Source: a virus. Taken from it: a stretch of 50,358 bases of DNA. The stretch spans positions 344,770 through 395,127 of IMG/VR virus record IMGVR_UViG_3300024252_000004; one strand, written 5' to 3'. A model generated the notes under the pieces. It had not been told where the DNA came from. It did not search any database and saw nothing but the letters and a program-made list of their open reading frames with translations. Positions 7,267-16,424 of the stretch are shown one piece after another (positions within the stretch are counted from its first letter, which is position 1; every line of letters begins with the position of its first letter). Made by a program: the position numbers and the translations under genes.

Positions 7267-8568
7267 ATGGCAACAGACAGCTCAACTAAATTGACAAAAT
7301 TTGTAAGGTCACAGACCATCGTAACCGCAGACTTCGCCAACGCAATGTATGGCGGACTGTACGGCACGACGGAAGGTGATGCATTGGACGCAGATGATCC
7401 TCGCGTAGCAGGACACGTCCATGATGGGGAGAATGCCGATGGTCATTCTCAGAAAGTACATCTTGTAAATCACGTTACCGACCAGTTAACGAATTCGAAC
7501 TTAGCTGATGATGCGGTTACGAAAAGAAATGTTGCAAGTTTCACAGATGCCTCAGATGCCATTCCGGAATCGGAAGTCATCGATGGGACAACGTATTACT
7601 ACCTTGACATCGATCAACCCATTGGTTATTCGACACTACAACTCTCGGCAGATGGAGGCTCGGTTTCAGGCGATGGTGCCGGAGACATTGAAGCAGATTC
7701 ATCTGAAGATACGGTTAATATCAAAGCTGGTTCCGGAATTGATATTCTCACAGACTTAACAAATGATTCGCTTACAATTAGCAGCACTGCACAGAGTTTT
7801 GGAATTGTGGCCATGGGAGCAACGTCCGGAGAGACGGGACAGTTTTCAGGAACAGGCCCTCTTGAGTCGGATCTTGCGAGAGATACCGTAACTCTTGAAG
7901 CTGGTTATGGTATGGACATCACTGGTGACGCATCAGGTGACATAGTTAAGTTTAGAGCACAACACTCTATGACGTATCAGCTTCTTGGTCTTGACGCTTG
8001 GGTTAATGGTAATTCGCCGGCCGGATGGGGCACAGTACAGACAAGACATTATACAGATGGTGGCGGCAGTGATTTGTCATATACCTATCAGATCGTTGCT
8101 GATGATGATTATGTTTATGCGACTGTACCTATTCCGGAGAATGCATTTGGAGATAGGCCAGATAAGGTTGTGTTTAAATCATACTTCATTGCAGCAGATC
8201 AGGGAACAGCTTATCTCGCAGCACTAAATCCTGATCCTACTTTTACAATCAGTTTGGAAATAGGTTCTAATGAGACCCAAGCAGACAACGTTGATAAAGG
8301 AACGATTGAAGATGACCAAGATATTACCGCTTCCGGTATGAATCTTTGGACAACAGGTATCGCGGTGGCTTCCACTGCTGTAACAGGGCCTAACAGATAT
8401 TACATTCTGACTTGGCCGGAGCAGACTTTAGGCAAAAGTGGTGTCGGACTTTTAAGTATAAGAATGACTGGAACTACAGGTTTCTCATCTGGCATTGGTG
8501 ACTTTGATAATGGTACTAACAGGGGTCGGGCTGAATTTATCAAAGCAGAACTAACCTGGTATTACTAA
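7267..8568 (+). CDS. Virion fibre/appendage-like structural protein
   Basis: This 433-residue, Gly/Ser/Thr/Asp-rich protein has few lysines and no obvious catalytic motifs. The N-terminus contains DPRVAGHVHDGENADGHS (about residues 45-62), a His-rich pattern often seen in phage structural proteins. Two repeats follow: GDIEADSSEDTVNIKAGSG (about 139-157) and GPLESDLARDTVTLEAGYG (about 197-215), each ending in a strand of the kind found in beta-rich fibres. The C-terminal 200 residues look like a beta-sandwich. I call it a fibre or decoration protein by composition and repeats. GAGGTAGG precedes the start. Confidence 0.6.
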   Translation: MATDSSTKLTKFVRSQTIVTADFANAMYGGLYGTTEGDALDADDPRVAGHVHDGENADGHSQKVHLVNHVTDQLTNSNLADDAVTKRNVASFTDASDAIPESEVIDGTTYYYLDIDQPIGYSTLQLSADGGSVSGDGAGDIEADSSEDTVNIKAGSGIDILTDLTNDSLTISSTAQSFGIVAMGATSGETGQFSGTGPLESDLARDTVTLEAGYGMDITGDASGDIVKFRAQHSMTYQLLGLDAWVNGNSPAGWGTVQTRHYTDGGGSDLSYTYQIVADDDYVYATVPIPENAFGDRPDKVVFKSYFIAADQGTAYLAALNPDPTFTISLEIGSNETQADNVDKGTIEDDQDITASGMNLWTTGIAVASTAVTGPNRYYILTWPEQTLGKSGVGLLSIRMTGTTGFSSGIGDFDNGTNRGRAEFIKAELTWYY

Positions 8569-8645
8569 GATATCTTTGCCTACGAATGAGCGAAGTTTTC
8601 TAAATTTCCCACAAGGGGTTATAAGTATGCAGGTAAGGTTTTTCG

Positions 8646-8663
8646 CCCCTGCTGGCCAAGGGG
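8646..8663 (+). promoter_or_regulatory. Small hairpin covering the ribosome site of the next gene
   Basis: CCCCT (8646-8650) can pair with AGGGG (8659-8663), which is part of the AAGGGGAG ribosome site of the GTG-initiated gene at 8670. The 100 bases from 8569 to 8669 hold this hairpin, a TATAAGTA sequence at 8620-8627 and a possible 48-codon frame, but no clear gene. Confidence 0.3.
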
Positions 8664-8669
8664 AGCAAC

Positions 8670-9014
8670 GTGGAAAAATTAGAAGCATATTTGATCCTCG
8701 GATGCAATGGACACTGCGGAAAAGATGGGTTCATCAACTGTACGGGGATATCAAATGTCGTTATAGACCTTGAAGAGCTTGGCGACGGAACTTATGCTAG
8801 GCTATTACAATTCCTCGAAGGCCCATGTGAATTATTTGAAAAGGCCATGTATAATAGGAATAAGGTTGCTAATACATTAGCAATGATACATCGGGATTAT
8901 GGTGCTATACCACAGAAGATGCTTTTCAACATACAGGGTTTTATGCAAATGCATAGAAAATGTGGGCACTACATGATTTTAATTATGAAAGAGGATTACA
9001 CTAAACATGGCTGA
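8670..9014 (+). CDS. Hypothetical protein, GTG start
   Basis: This 114-residue protein is not recognised. It starts at GTG with AAGGGGAG just upstream. It contains a Cys/His-containing N-terminus (GCNGHCGKDGFINC, about residues 11-24) and later HRKCGH, which could bind a metal. Its stop overlaps the next gene by 8 bases. Confidence 0.65.
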   Translation: MEKLEAYLILGCNGHCGKDGFINCTGISNVVIDLEELGDGTYARLLQFLEGPCELFEKAMYNRNKVANTLAMIHRDYGAIPQKMLFNIQGFMQMHRKCGHYMILIMKEDYTKHG

Positions 9015-9381
9015 AACACCAAGCTCCAAATATATGGAGTCAAAAAAAATTAGAGACGCCCAAACAGATATGCTGAGGGCGATTGATGAATACAAAGCTG
9101 TCCTTAAAGATAGCGTTCATCCAGACAATCAGAACGTAGCCTACAAGAAAAGAGAGCAACACGCTCTTGATAAGATGATTAGAGGCGCAAGCGATTTGGA
9201 TTCTCTGATGGATGAGCCGGGAGCAGGAATATTCGGGCTCATTAGTTTATTGTTCCGCTCAAATCTTTATCTCAAAAATGAGATCATAAAAGTGAGGAAG
9301 GAGCTTAAGCAGAATGAAGTAAAGCTTATGAAACTTCAGGCCAATGCTAAGGGTGCAAAGAAAAGAACGAAGGCAAAGTAA
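9007..9381 (+). CDS. Hypothetical coiled-coil protein
   Basis: This is a 124-residue helical protein. Residues 90-124 (KNEIIKVRKELKQNEVKLMK, then a Lys-rich tail) look like a coiled coil with a basic end. A short hydrophobic stretch, AGIFGLISLLFRS, around residues 73-85 could touch a membrane or a partner. It overlaps the previous gene by 8 bases and the next by one base (TAATG). Confidence 0.65.
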   Translation: MAETPSSKYMESKKIRDAQTDMLRAIDEYKAVLKDSVHPDNQNVAYKKREQHALDKMIRGASDLDSLMDEPGAGIFGLISLLFRSNLYLKNEIIKVRKELKQNEVKLMKLQANAKGAKKRTKAK

Positions 9382-9611
9382 TGACCCTTAGTGAGTTCTA
9401 TAGAATAACTGAGGCGCAACATAATCAGCAACAAGAGAAGATCAACGAATATGTCGCTCTTGCTAAAAATGCTGGTGTTGCGGAAGAAGAATACAAGAAG
9501 GACACTGTTTACATTGCGCTTGTTACCGAAGCTGAAAAATATAGATTTGCAAAGAATCTTATAATGCAGCACATTAAACCAAAGGATAAGAACACCTTTT
9601 TCAAACGTTAA
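9381..9611 (+). CDS. Small hypothetical helical protein
   Basis: This is a 76-residue, charged, helical protein with no domain I recognise. The start overlaps the preceding stop (TAATG). It sits directly ahead of the FtsK-like gene. Confidence 0.6.
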   Translation: MTLSEFYRITEAQHNQQQEKINEYVALAKNAGVAEEEYKKDTVYIALVTEAEKYRFAKNLIMQHIKPKDKNTFFKR

Positions 9612-9626
9612 AGGAGATGAAGACTC

Positions 9627-10685
9627 TTGAATTCTAAAGCTGTTGAATTTGAAAAATTGCTTGAGTTAGCCAAAATTAAAGTTGATAACATTACATTAGA
9701 AGAGACACCCTTCATCGACAAATACGAAGTCAGATTGATGGATGGAGTGAAGTATTCTAAGTTAGAAAAAGTCCTGCCGGAACTCGGCATGACATTAAAA
9801 GCCAAAGCTTGCCCAATCGGTTATCCGGTTATGGAACGAGGCATTTATCGCATTGAGGTGCAGAAGGTATCTTTAGCGTCCACTCCATATGCGGAGCTTA
9901 GGAGTATCAGAGGGGAAGGCTACGCGCCTGTCTCCTTGGGTGTAGATAATTGTGGCATGCCTTTTGGTATCGACCTTCAGACTCTGCCGAACCTTTTAAT
10001 AGGAGGCACTCCAGGCGCAGGCAAGAGCATGCTTTTGCACTCCATCATCCTGTCTCTAATAGAGAAGAACTCCAAACTATACTTGGTAGATCCCAAGATG
10101 GTAGAGTTTAATATGTACGAGGATCTCAGAACCGTTTCGGGCATTGAGCATAGTGTTAAGGGTGTTTATGGCATTATTAATTCGGTTACGGAGATAATGA
10201 ATAATAGGTTCGAGCGCCTCAGAGATAAAGGTTATCGAGATGTAATGTCATATAACTCGAACGCACGCACGCCTATGCGTCCTGTGGTCATAGTTGTAGA
10301 TGAGTGGGCCGATATCATCTTACAGGATAAGAAGATTCAGAAGCCTCTCTGTGTCATCGCTCAGAAAGGTAGGGCTGCTGGGATCTCAGTTATCTTGGCT
10401 ACTCAGAGGCCATCATCAGAAGTAATCCCAGGATTGATCAAAGCTAATTTCTCGGGTAGGATAGCCCTAAGGGTGGCGTCGTACAGGGATAGCATGATTA
10501 TCCTTGACAAGAAAGGTGCAGAGAAGCTACGTGATGTGGGTACTGGTTTATATATGGATCATCGCCGCGCCACCCCAATGTTATTTAGAAGTCCATATAT
10601 CGGGAATTTGGCAGAAGCCAAAAAGGTTTCTTTAGATATCTACAAAGAAATTAATCCTTCGGTATGGAAAAGGTTATTTGGATGA
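9627..10685 (+). CDS. FtsK/SpoIIIE-like DNA translocase ATPase
   Basis: This is a P-loop ATPase of the FtsK/HerA class. Walker A is GGTPGAGKS (residues 126-134), followed by LYLVDPKMVEF, Walker B VVIVVDEWAD (about 220-229), and the FtsK-type stretch AQKGRAAGISVILATQRPSS. At 352 residues it holds the motor with a short N-terminal part; there is no transmembrane domain and no visible gamma (sequence-reading) winged helix. The start is TTG, chosen because AAGGAGATG lies upstream. It overlaps the primase zinc-finger gene by ATGA. Possible roles are moving or segregating phage DNA; it is not the packaging motor, which is at 48846. Confidence 0.85.
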   Translation: MNSKAVEFEKLLELAKIKVDNITLEETPFIDKYEVRLMDGVKYSKLEKVLPELGMTLKAKACPIGYPVMERGIYRIEVQKVSLASTPYAELRSIRGEGYAPVSLGVDNCGMPFGIDLQTLPNLLIGGTPGAGKSMLLHSIILSLIEKNSKLYLVDPKMVEFNMYEDLRTVSGIEHSVKGVYGIINSVTEIMNNRFERLRDKGYRDVMSYNSNARTPMRPVVIVVDEWADIILQDKKIQKPLCVIAQKGRAAGISVILATQRPSSEVIPGLIKANFSGRIALRVASYRDSMIILDKKGAEKLRDVGTGLYMDHRRATPMLFRSPYIGNLAEAKKVSLDIYKEINPSVWKRLFG

Positions 10686-11218
10686 AGAAATTTGCGAGCA
10701 AACAAGACATCATAAAGACTGTTAGCATTGTTAAGCTCGCAGAAGAGGCCGGTCTCTCAATGGAAGACTGTGTATCTGGAAACTTTGACCTGAGATGTAA
10801 GTGTCCTGCAAAGGATCACAAGGGTGGCAACGAAAGGACAGCCTCTTTATACATCGATAGCAACAATAACAACTTTTATTGCTACGGATGTGGCGCATCA
10901 TCCAATGTCCTTGATTTTTATATGCTGGTAAACAATATAGAATTCGGAGAAGCCTTCAGAACTTTGAGAGAGAGGGCAATCCCCTCTGGTGAAAAAACCA
11001 CCTTCATTGGGAAAGCTTCGAACTTCGTTGTATTGATGGAAATATCTGAATTTTTTAGAGTCCAAATGTTGAAAAACAGTAAGGATTTGAAGTGGATAAG
11101 CGGTATAATGAAGAAGACAGATAAGTATTTGGAAGGCATAGAATCCACTGATGTGGCGAAAACAAGAGCCCTTCTGATTTCACTCAAAAAGACATTTAAG
11201 AAGAGGTATTCTATATGA
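10682..11218 (+). CDS. CHC2 zinc-finger protein: N-terminal half of a split DnaG primase
   Basis: The first 90 residues match the DnaG zinc-binding domain: CKCPAKDH (C39, C41, H46), TASLYID, then FYCYGCGASS (C67, C70) and a VLDFYMLVNN helix. The catalytic TOPRIM domain is absent; it is encoded separately at 38339. The remaining roughly 90 residues are helical and may hold the partner. ATG 10682 is preferred over 10664 because it forms the ATGA overlap with the FtsK-like gene. In DnaG the zinc domain selects the priming site, so this protein probably acts in trans with the TOPRIM subunit. Confidence 0.8.
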   Translation: MKKFASKQDIIKTVSIVKLAEEAGLSMEDCVSGNFDLRCKCPAKDHKGGNERTASLYIDSNNNNFYCYGCGASSNVLDFYMLVNNIEFGEAFRTLRERAIPSGEKTTFIGKASNFVVLMEISEFFRVQMLKNSKDLKWISGIMKKTDKYLEGIESTDVAKTRALLISLKKTFKKRYSI

Positions 11219-12402
11219 GAGTAGCAATCCTGGGGGATACTCACATCGGTGCTATTTTTGGATTAGGTAGCTCTAAGCCCGAAGGTGGAAACACAAGGGT
11301 CGATGACTACAAGGCAACACTTAATTATATTGTAGACTACTGCATTGATAGTGGTATTGATTTGTTCATACAAACTGGTGATGTATTTGAATCAAGAAAT
11401 CCATCGCCAGAGCATATGTCAATCTTTAATGATGCGCTCAGGCGCCTATCCTTAGCTGGCGTAGCGGTTGCTGTAATCATGGGCAATCACGACTATCGTA
11501 GAAGTGGTAACACTTTCACAAGTGCGATCTCTTCTATGGCTGCTGTGTATTATCCGAACGTTAAGATTGCACTTGAGCCGGAGATTCTTGAGTTAAAGAA
11601 GGGCGGAGAACACCTACAGGTTGTGCTCATCCCTTACAGAGATAGAAAAATGTACGAAGGATCCACAACGGAGGAAGACTCATTGCTGTATGAGCAAGAG
11701 GTTAAGGAACTGGTTTCAGCTTGTGATCCAGATAGTCCAATCATCGCCGTTGGTCATAATTTTTTCAAAGAGAACTCCTACAATGATTATGGCGGTTTAG
11801 AAGTTTTGCCAAGCTTTAACGCTTTCGATGGTTGTGACATGGTGACGATGGGTCACTATCATGGTTTCAAGATTCTGAGGAAAATAAAGCCTATTGCAAT
11901 CTATGCAGGTTCGATGGAGAAGTCGAACTTCGGGGATGAAAAGGTTAAGAAGTATTTCGTAGAGTACGACACTGCGAAGAAGAAAGTGAAATTCATAAAA
12001 ACTCCTGTTCGCGAACTGCTCAATGGCACTACTGATCTGTCAATGTATGACACCGAGCACTTCTGGAAAGCACTGAAAGATGAATTTTCGAAAGTAGATT
12101 TCAAGGATAAGATTGTAAGATACAATATCGCCTTACAGGGCAAGATTCTTCCGACGATTAAGAGGACAGACATCAGAGATATGCTCTATGATCTTGGTGC
12201 CTACTTCGTTTCGAAGGTGACGCTTGAGCCTATTTTTAATAGGATGGTCAGAGACAGTGCTGTCCTTGAGCATAAGGACGATATGTCAAGAACTCAGGCT
12301 TTTATTGATAGCCAGCCATACGATGACGAGCTAAAAGCAAAGCTCCTCAAAGAGGCAAAACTTATTGTAGGAACGAATGACTCCACTATTTCTGAAACTT
12401 GA
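11215..12402 (+). CDS. sbcD: SbcD/Mre11-like nuclease subunit
   Basis: This is a calcineurin-like metallophosphoesterase of 395 residues. The metal-binding motifs are in order: GDTHIG (residues 7-12), GDVFE, GNHDYR, VGHNF and GHYHG. It is the equivalent of SbcD or T4 gp47, which with its SbcC partner trims DNA ends and opens hairpins during recombination and repair. The gene overlaps the primase fragment (ATGA) and overlaps sbcC by 26 bases, which supports stoichiometric production of the pair. Confidence 0.93.
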   Translation: MRVAILGDTHIGAIFGLGSSKPEGGNTRVDDYKATLNYIVDYCIDSGIDLFIQTGDVFESRNPSPEHMSIFNDALRRLSLAGVAVAVIMGNHDYRRSGNTFTSAISSMAAVYYPNVKIALEPEILELKKGGEHLQVVLIPYRDRKMYEGSTTEEDSLLYEQEVKELVSACDPDSPIIAVGHNFFKENSYNDYGGLEVLPSFNAFDGCDMVTMGHYHGFKILRKIKPIAIYAGSMEKSNFGDEKVKKYFVEYDTAKKKVKFIKTPVRELLNGTTDLSMYDTEHFWKALKDEFSKVDFKDKIVRYNIALQGKILPTIKRTDIRDMLYDLGAYFVSKVTLEPIFNRMVRDSAVLEHKDDMSRTQAFIDSQPYDDELKAKLLKEAKLIVGTNDSTISET

Positions 12403-14482
12403 AAACTTCTTCTCCCATAAGGAGAGCGAGATTGACTTTACACAGTTCAATTCTGCACTTCTTATTGGTAACGTAGAGGGAGATTACGACGTATCGAATG
12501 GTTGCGGTAAAAGCGCCATCTTCGAAGGGTTGCTGTGGTGCCTTTTTAATAAGTCAAGAGCCGCAGCTATGAATGATATAATCATGTGGGGAGAGAATGA
12601 GTGCATGGTCACTATGACATTCTCTCATGATCTGGAGACTTACAGGATTCGTAGACTTAGAAGCCGAGTGTCCTCGACATCCACTGTTGCTTTCGACATT
12701 CAAGATGAATGTGGCGAATGGATGGATATATCTCGTTCTACTTCTAAGCTCACGAATGAAGAGATTATGAAGAGAATTAAATTCGACTATAAAACCTTCA
12801 TCAACTCGGCCTATTTTAGACAGAATGATATCTCGGAATTTGCAGAGTCTGACCCAGGAAGGAGAAAGGAAATCCTTAAGTCGATTATCGACATTTCAAA
12901 ATGGGACGAATATGAGGTAGAGACTAAGTCAAAGCTTAGAGTTGCAAAAGGTGAGGCGAAAGTCCTTGAGGCCCTTTGTAAAGATTATGATAAGCTCGTA
13001 GAGGACCTTGTTGAGTATGAGGAATTGTATGAAGAAGCGGCAGTTGCCGCTAAGCAAGATTCTAAGGAACGTTCTGACGTAGAGAAGAAGGTTGATAAAT
13101 TCGCTAAGGCTTACAGCAAGATGAAAGAGAACCTTGATACTGACCAATGGGATAAGGTATCTGGAGATATCGATAGGCTTAAAAGGAAGCTTGCAGATAA
13201 AAATATTAAGGCAAAGGATCTCGCAAGAAAGGTTGCGAAGTTCGAACAGGAAGTTGCAGGTCTTGAAAGAAGAGAGTCTGATATTCAGCGGCAGGCTGAC
13301 TCCATCATCCTTGTCGATAATGCAGAGAAGCTTCTTGAGGAGCTTAGAAAAGAAGTAACGACTCATAAAGCTGAGTCGTCATCTGCAAGGGATAGGCTTT
13401 CTGATCTTAAAAATACTCATATCCTTGATGGAGAATGTCACGTTTGTGGCAGCGTCGTGGACGCAGACGTACACGCACGCCTTGTAAGTGAGCATGAAGA
13501 TGCGGTCACGTTATATAGGCGCAAAAAGGTTTTTGCAGACAATAAGCTGAGGGAGTTAACAGTCCGTTCAGAAACTTATGAAAAGTCCCTTCGTGACAAA
13601 AGAAAGAAGGACTCTCTGCTCAACACTATCAAGAACGTATTGATGCAGGGAAAGATTGCTAAAGAGCACCTTATTGCAATTTCCGAACAGCACGAAGAGG
13701 CTGTCGGCTCCGTTGAAAAAAATCGTGAATCAATTGTAACCAACGAACGCATCCTGGCATCGTTAAGGAGCGACGACTTCAACAACCTGCGCAAGCAGAT
13801 TGAGGAGCTAAGGATTCGCAAAACGGCCCTGGATGCCTCTCTTGCTAAGGTTAACATGAGCGTTGGCATTTATCAGGAAAAGGTAGCTACCTGCAAGGTT
13901 AAGATTAAAGAGATGGAAGAGTCAAAGGTTGAGCTTTCGATCAAAAGAGATAGAATTGATGTTTTGACCAAACTCTATAAAATCTTTGGCAAAAACGGAA
14001 TCCAGACCATCCTTCTGAATGCCGTTATTCGAGACCTTGAGAACACCTGTAATAAGATTCTGAACTCGATATGTACAGATCATTTTGAAATCATCATTGA
14101 AACTCAGAGAGTTGGTTCTGATGGAGTTACTATGGTTGATACTTTAGATCTCAGAGTGAAAAAGGATGGCGTGGTCCAGCACTTCAAGTCGCTGAGCGGG
14201 GGTGAAAAATTTCGCGTATCCCTCGCCATCCGTATCGCATTAAGCGAAATATCGTCGAGACATGGAGGCTCTGCATTAGAATTTCTCCTTCTTGATGAGA
14301 TTAATTCACCGCTTGACAGGCATGGTATCGAGACACTATTCATCAATGTCATTAAGTCATTGGAGGATCGTTACAAAATCATGGTAATTACTCATGATGA
14401 TACACTAAAGGAACGATTTGATAGTATTATCGATGTGACAAAATCAAGTGGCGAAAGTACAGTTAATTTTATTACGAGGTAA
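12377..14482 (+). CDS. sbcC: SbcC/Rad50-like ATPase subunit
   Basis: This is an SMC-type ATPase of 701 residues. The N-terminus LKLENFFSHKESEIDF leads to a Walker A region ending NGCGKSAI (residues 41-48). Long coiled coils flank a zinc hook CHVC (C354, C357). The C-terminal half has the signature SLSGGEKFRVSLAIR and Walker B LEFLLLDEINSPLD. It is short for bacterial SbcC (about 1000 residues) and nearer to T4 gp46. A few extra residues (NVEGDYDVS) sit inside the Walker A loop. It works with the SbcD-like nuclease encoded just upstream. Confidence 0.93.
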   Translation: MTPLFLKLENFFSHKESEIDFTQFNSALLIGNVEGDYDVSNGCGKSAIFEGLLWCLFNKSRAAAMNDIIMWGENECMVTMTFSHDLETYRIRRLRSRVSSTSTVAFDIQDECGEWMDISRSTSKLTNEEIMKRIKFDYKTFINSAYFRQNDISEFAESDPGRRKEILKSIIDISKWDEYEVETKSKLRVAKGEAKVLEALCKDYDKLVEDLVEYEELYEEAAVAAKQDSKERSDVEKKVDKFAKAYSKMKENLDTDQWDKVSGDIDRLKRKLADKNIKAKDLARKVAKFEQEVAGLERRESDIQRQADSIILVDNAEKLLEELRKEVTTHKAESSSARDRLSDLKNTHILDGECHVCGSVVDADVHARLVSEHEDAVTLYRRKKVFADNKLRELTVRSETYEKSLRDKRKKDSLLNTIKNVLMQGKIAKEHLIAISEQHEEAVGSVEKNRESIVTNERILASLRSDDFNNLRKQIEELRIRKTALDASLAKVNMSVGIYQEKVATCKVKIKEMEESKVELSIKRDRIDVLTKLYKIFGKNGIQTILLNAVIRDLENTCNKILNSICTDHFEIIIETQRVGSDGVTMVDTLDLRVKKDGVVQHFKSLSGGEKFRVSLAIRIALSEISSRHGGSALEFLLLDEINSPLDRHGIETLFINVIKSLEDRYKIMVITHDDTLKERFDSIIDVTKSSGESTVNFITR

Positions 14483-14484
14483 TT

Positions 14485-14703
14485 ATGACAGTAAAAGAAC
14501 TAATAGAAGAGTTGAAAGGGTTGGAGCAAGATAAGGTGCTTCTTGTTTCTGAAGAGAATCAGACGGGATATGTCAGAATGGATATTGATTCGACACTTAT
14601 GAACTTCAGAAAAGAAGAAACGTCTTGGGGTGGCGAATATTTCGCAGAAGATGAAGATGGTGAGTTTGAAGCTTATTTTCTCTATATCAGAGATTTCATC
14701 TAA
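14485..14703 (+). CDS. Small conserved-type phage protein
   Basis: This is a 72-residue acidic protein. Its opening, MTVKELIEELKGLEQDKVLL, resembles a common family of short phage proteins of unknown function whose N-terminal helix is followed by a beta-rich part. It starts 2 bases after the sbcC stop. Confidence 0.65.
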   Translation: MTVKELIEELKGLEQDKVLLVSEENQTGYVRMDIDSTLMNFRKEETSWGGEYFAEDEDGEFEAYFLYIRDFI

Positions 14704-14746
14704 ATCTACTAATAAAAGTCGTTTCCTAGTTGAGGATCAATAAAAA

Positions 14747-15631
14747 ATGACTTTACTTCTTACAATGACAGAGAGTGATAGCTCAATTATATCTGGTGTA
14801 CCAGAGTACGTTGAGTTTGAGACCAATGAACCGGCCACTGTTTTCTATACAGTGGACGGGACCGGACCAGATGCTGCGGATTTAATCGCGGTTGGCAAGG
14901 TATATCTTCCGACTCATGGTCAAGCATTCACTTTAAGTGCTGTGGCTATTTCTGGTTCAGAGGAATCTGATATCCTTGAGGAGGATTACTCAACGGATTC
15001 TTCGGCTTTGGCGAGGACGAGGAATGTAAGTGGTGAAGGTATCGTTATTCTTCCGGCAGGAGAGTATGACAATTTTGTTGATCACCTCTCTGAGGACACT
15101 AATGGTCAGGAGTCTCAAAGAACCACTATAGAGTTTTTAGATCTTATGATCATAACAAGCACTACCAATAGTCTTGGAGAGCCATTAGCCAGCGGTAGTT
15201 TGAGTACTGAAACGACTCATGATTTCATCAACATTCCAGATAGGAGTGGTGGCACGGAGATACCTGATATCTCTTCGGTTCATGACAGCGATTTTTTCCC
15301 TAATGCAAAGGTGATAGTTATCGATGGTTCGACTGAGGCTCTTTTAGATTCTCAAGCTGTTAGAATCATTAATAGGCCACACGGTACGATTGACCCATCG
15401 AGTAGTTTTTACAACGATCACATCATTGAGCGTCCATTGGTTTCTGGCAATTTTGTTAGAGCGATGTACAATCCGAAAACAGGGAAAGCGGTTTTTTATT
15501 ATAGAGAGAGTCGAGACAATAGGTGGATTAAATCTGTTCAATCGGTTCAGCCAAAATGTATAAAAGCCGAGTCCAAACCGGGATTTGTTTTCAAGTGGAT
15601 TGAGAGCAGATCGATGTCCAAGATTTATTGA
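14747..15631 (+). CDS. Probable virion protein with chitobiase-C-terminal-like beta domain
   Basis: The first 75 residues (VEFETNEPATVFYTVDGTGP followed by LSAVAISGSEES) resemble the Ig-like CHB_HEX_C fold, in which an xYTxDGxxP turn is typical. Such domains are common in surface-binding proteins. The middle of the protein is Ser/Thr/Asp-rich. The C-terminal 60 residues (FYYRESRDNRWIKSVQS) are basic and aromatic. There is no signal peptide. I infer a virion surface or tail component. The start at 14747 is the longest ATG; 14765 is an alternative. Confidence 0.5.
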   Translation: MTLLLTMTESDSSIISGVPEYVEFETNEPATVFYTVDGTGPDAADLIAVGKVYLPTHGQAFTLSAVAISGSEESDILEEDYSTDSSALARTRNVSGEGIVILPAGEYDNFVDHLSEDTNGQESQRTTIEFLDLMIITSTTNSLGEPLASGSLSTETTHDFINIPDRSGGTEIPDISSVHDSDFFPNAKVIVIDGSTEALLDSQAVRIINRPHGTIDPSSSFYNDHIIERPLVSGNFVRAMYNPKTGKAVFYYRESRDNRWIKSVQSVQPKCIKAESKPGFVFKWIESRSMSKIY

Positions 15632-15639
15632 GGAAAAAC

Positions 15640-16416
15640 ATGTTAAAGTTATCAGCATCATCAATTGGGTGTTTTCAAAAATGCCCAAAGCAGTATCACT
15701 ATAGATACATCGTTAAGCCAGACATTGAGGCAAAGGACTGGTCTTTCCTTGAGTTTGGTAAATGCGCTCACGAAGCGTTAGAAAATTTCCATAAGTATTT
15801 AATGGACAACGTTGTGGAACCTGAGAAGTACAAGTATCTCATGAGAGACTCTTTGAAGGCCGCAGTTAAGAATTACAATGCGCAGATTCTTAAGCCAGAT
15901 TTTCCCGAACTTAAGCAAGTGCTTCAGAATTACCTGGACATGATTAAGAGAGAGGGGCTGCCACCTGTAGTTGATGTGGAGCGAAGTTTCAAATTTAAGC
16001 TCGACGGCAACCTATTAAGAGGATTCATCGATAGGACCGATGTGATCGAGCCGGGCTACTACCATGTAGTTGACTATAAAACAAACAAAAACCCGAAATA
16101 CCTAAAGCCTTTTCAGTTACTCTTATATGGCTTGGCATTGAAGGAACTCTACCCAGATGTAGAACGGATAAGAGGTTCGTATTGCTTACTCAAGCACAAC
16201 TCAAGATTGAAAACCTGGGAGTTCTCAGAGCGAGATCTTCAGAAGACTCGGGAGACGATTGCCAAAGTCGGAACCGATATCACTCTTGGGGAGAATTGGG
16301 AAAAGAAACCAACCATCCTCTGCAACTGGTGCGATTACCAATCAATTTGCCAAGGCCCATCCTTAGAGTTAGACACAGCAGGCCAAAATTGGGTAGGGGA
16401 CAACATTTTCAAGTAG
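15640..16416 (+). CDS. RecB/Cas4-like PD-(D/E)XK nuclease
   Basis: This 258-residue protein has the RecB-family nuclease core: a histidine in GKCAHEALENFH (H44), D131 in GFIDRTDVI, and VVDYKT (D145, K147), followed by the QLLLYGLAL helix. Cysteines near the N-terminus (C11, C15) and a C-terminal CNWCDYQSIC suggest an iron-sulphur cluster as in Cas4 and AddB-type nucleases. I chose ATG 15640, which has GAGGA upstream, rather than the upstream TTG that overlaps the preceding stop. It probably processes DNA ends in recombination or replication. It is not next to any CRISPR array. Confidence 0.82.
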   Translation: MLKLSASSIGCFQKCPKQYHYRYIVKPDIEAKDWSFLEFGKCAHEALENFHKYLMDNVVEPEKYKYLMRDSLKAAVKNYNAQILKPDFPELKQVLQNYLDMIKREGLPPVVDVERSFKFKLDGNLLRGFIDRTDVIEPGYYHVVDYKTNKNPKYLKPFQLLLYGLALKELYPDVERIRGSYCLLKHNSRLKTWEFSERDLQKTRETIAKVGTDITLGENWEKKPTILCNWCDYQSICQGPSLELDTAGQNWVGDNIFK

Positions 16417-16424
16417 GAGAATAA

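Noticed and set aside
8627-8773. 48-codon frame MQVRFFAPAGQG with a good ribosome site
   Set aside because: It lies mostly over the GTG-initiated gene at 8670, has no recognisable features, and the 8670 frame has better coding character; kept only as a possible leader.
15640-16416. Cas4-like nuclease as part of a CRISPR system
   Set aside because: No repeats, Cas1, Cas2 or other Cas genes are visible; RecB-type nucleases with iron-sulphur clusters are common in phages.
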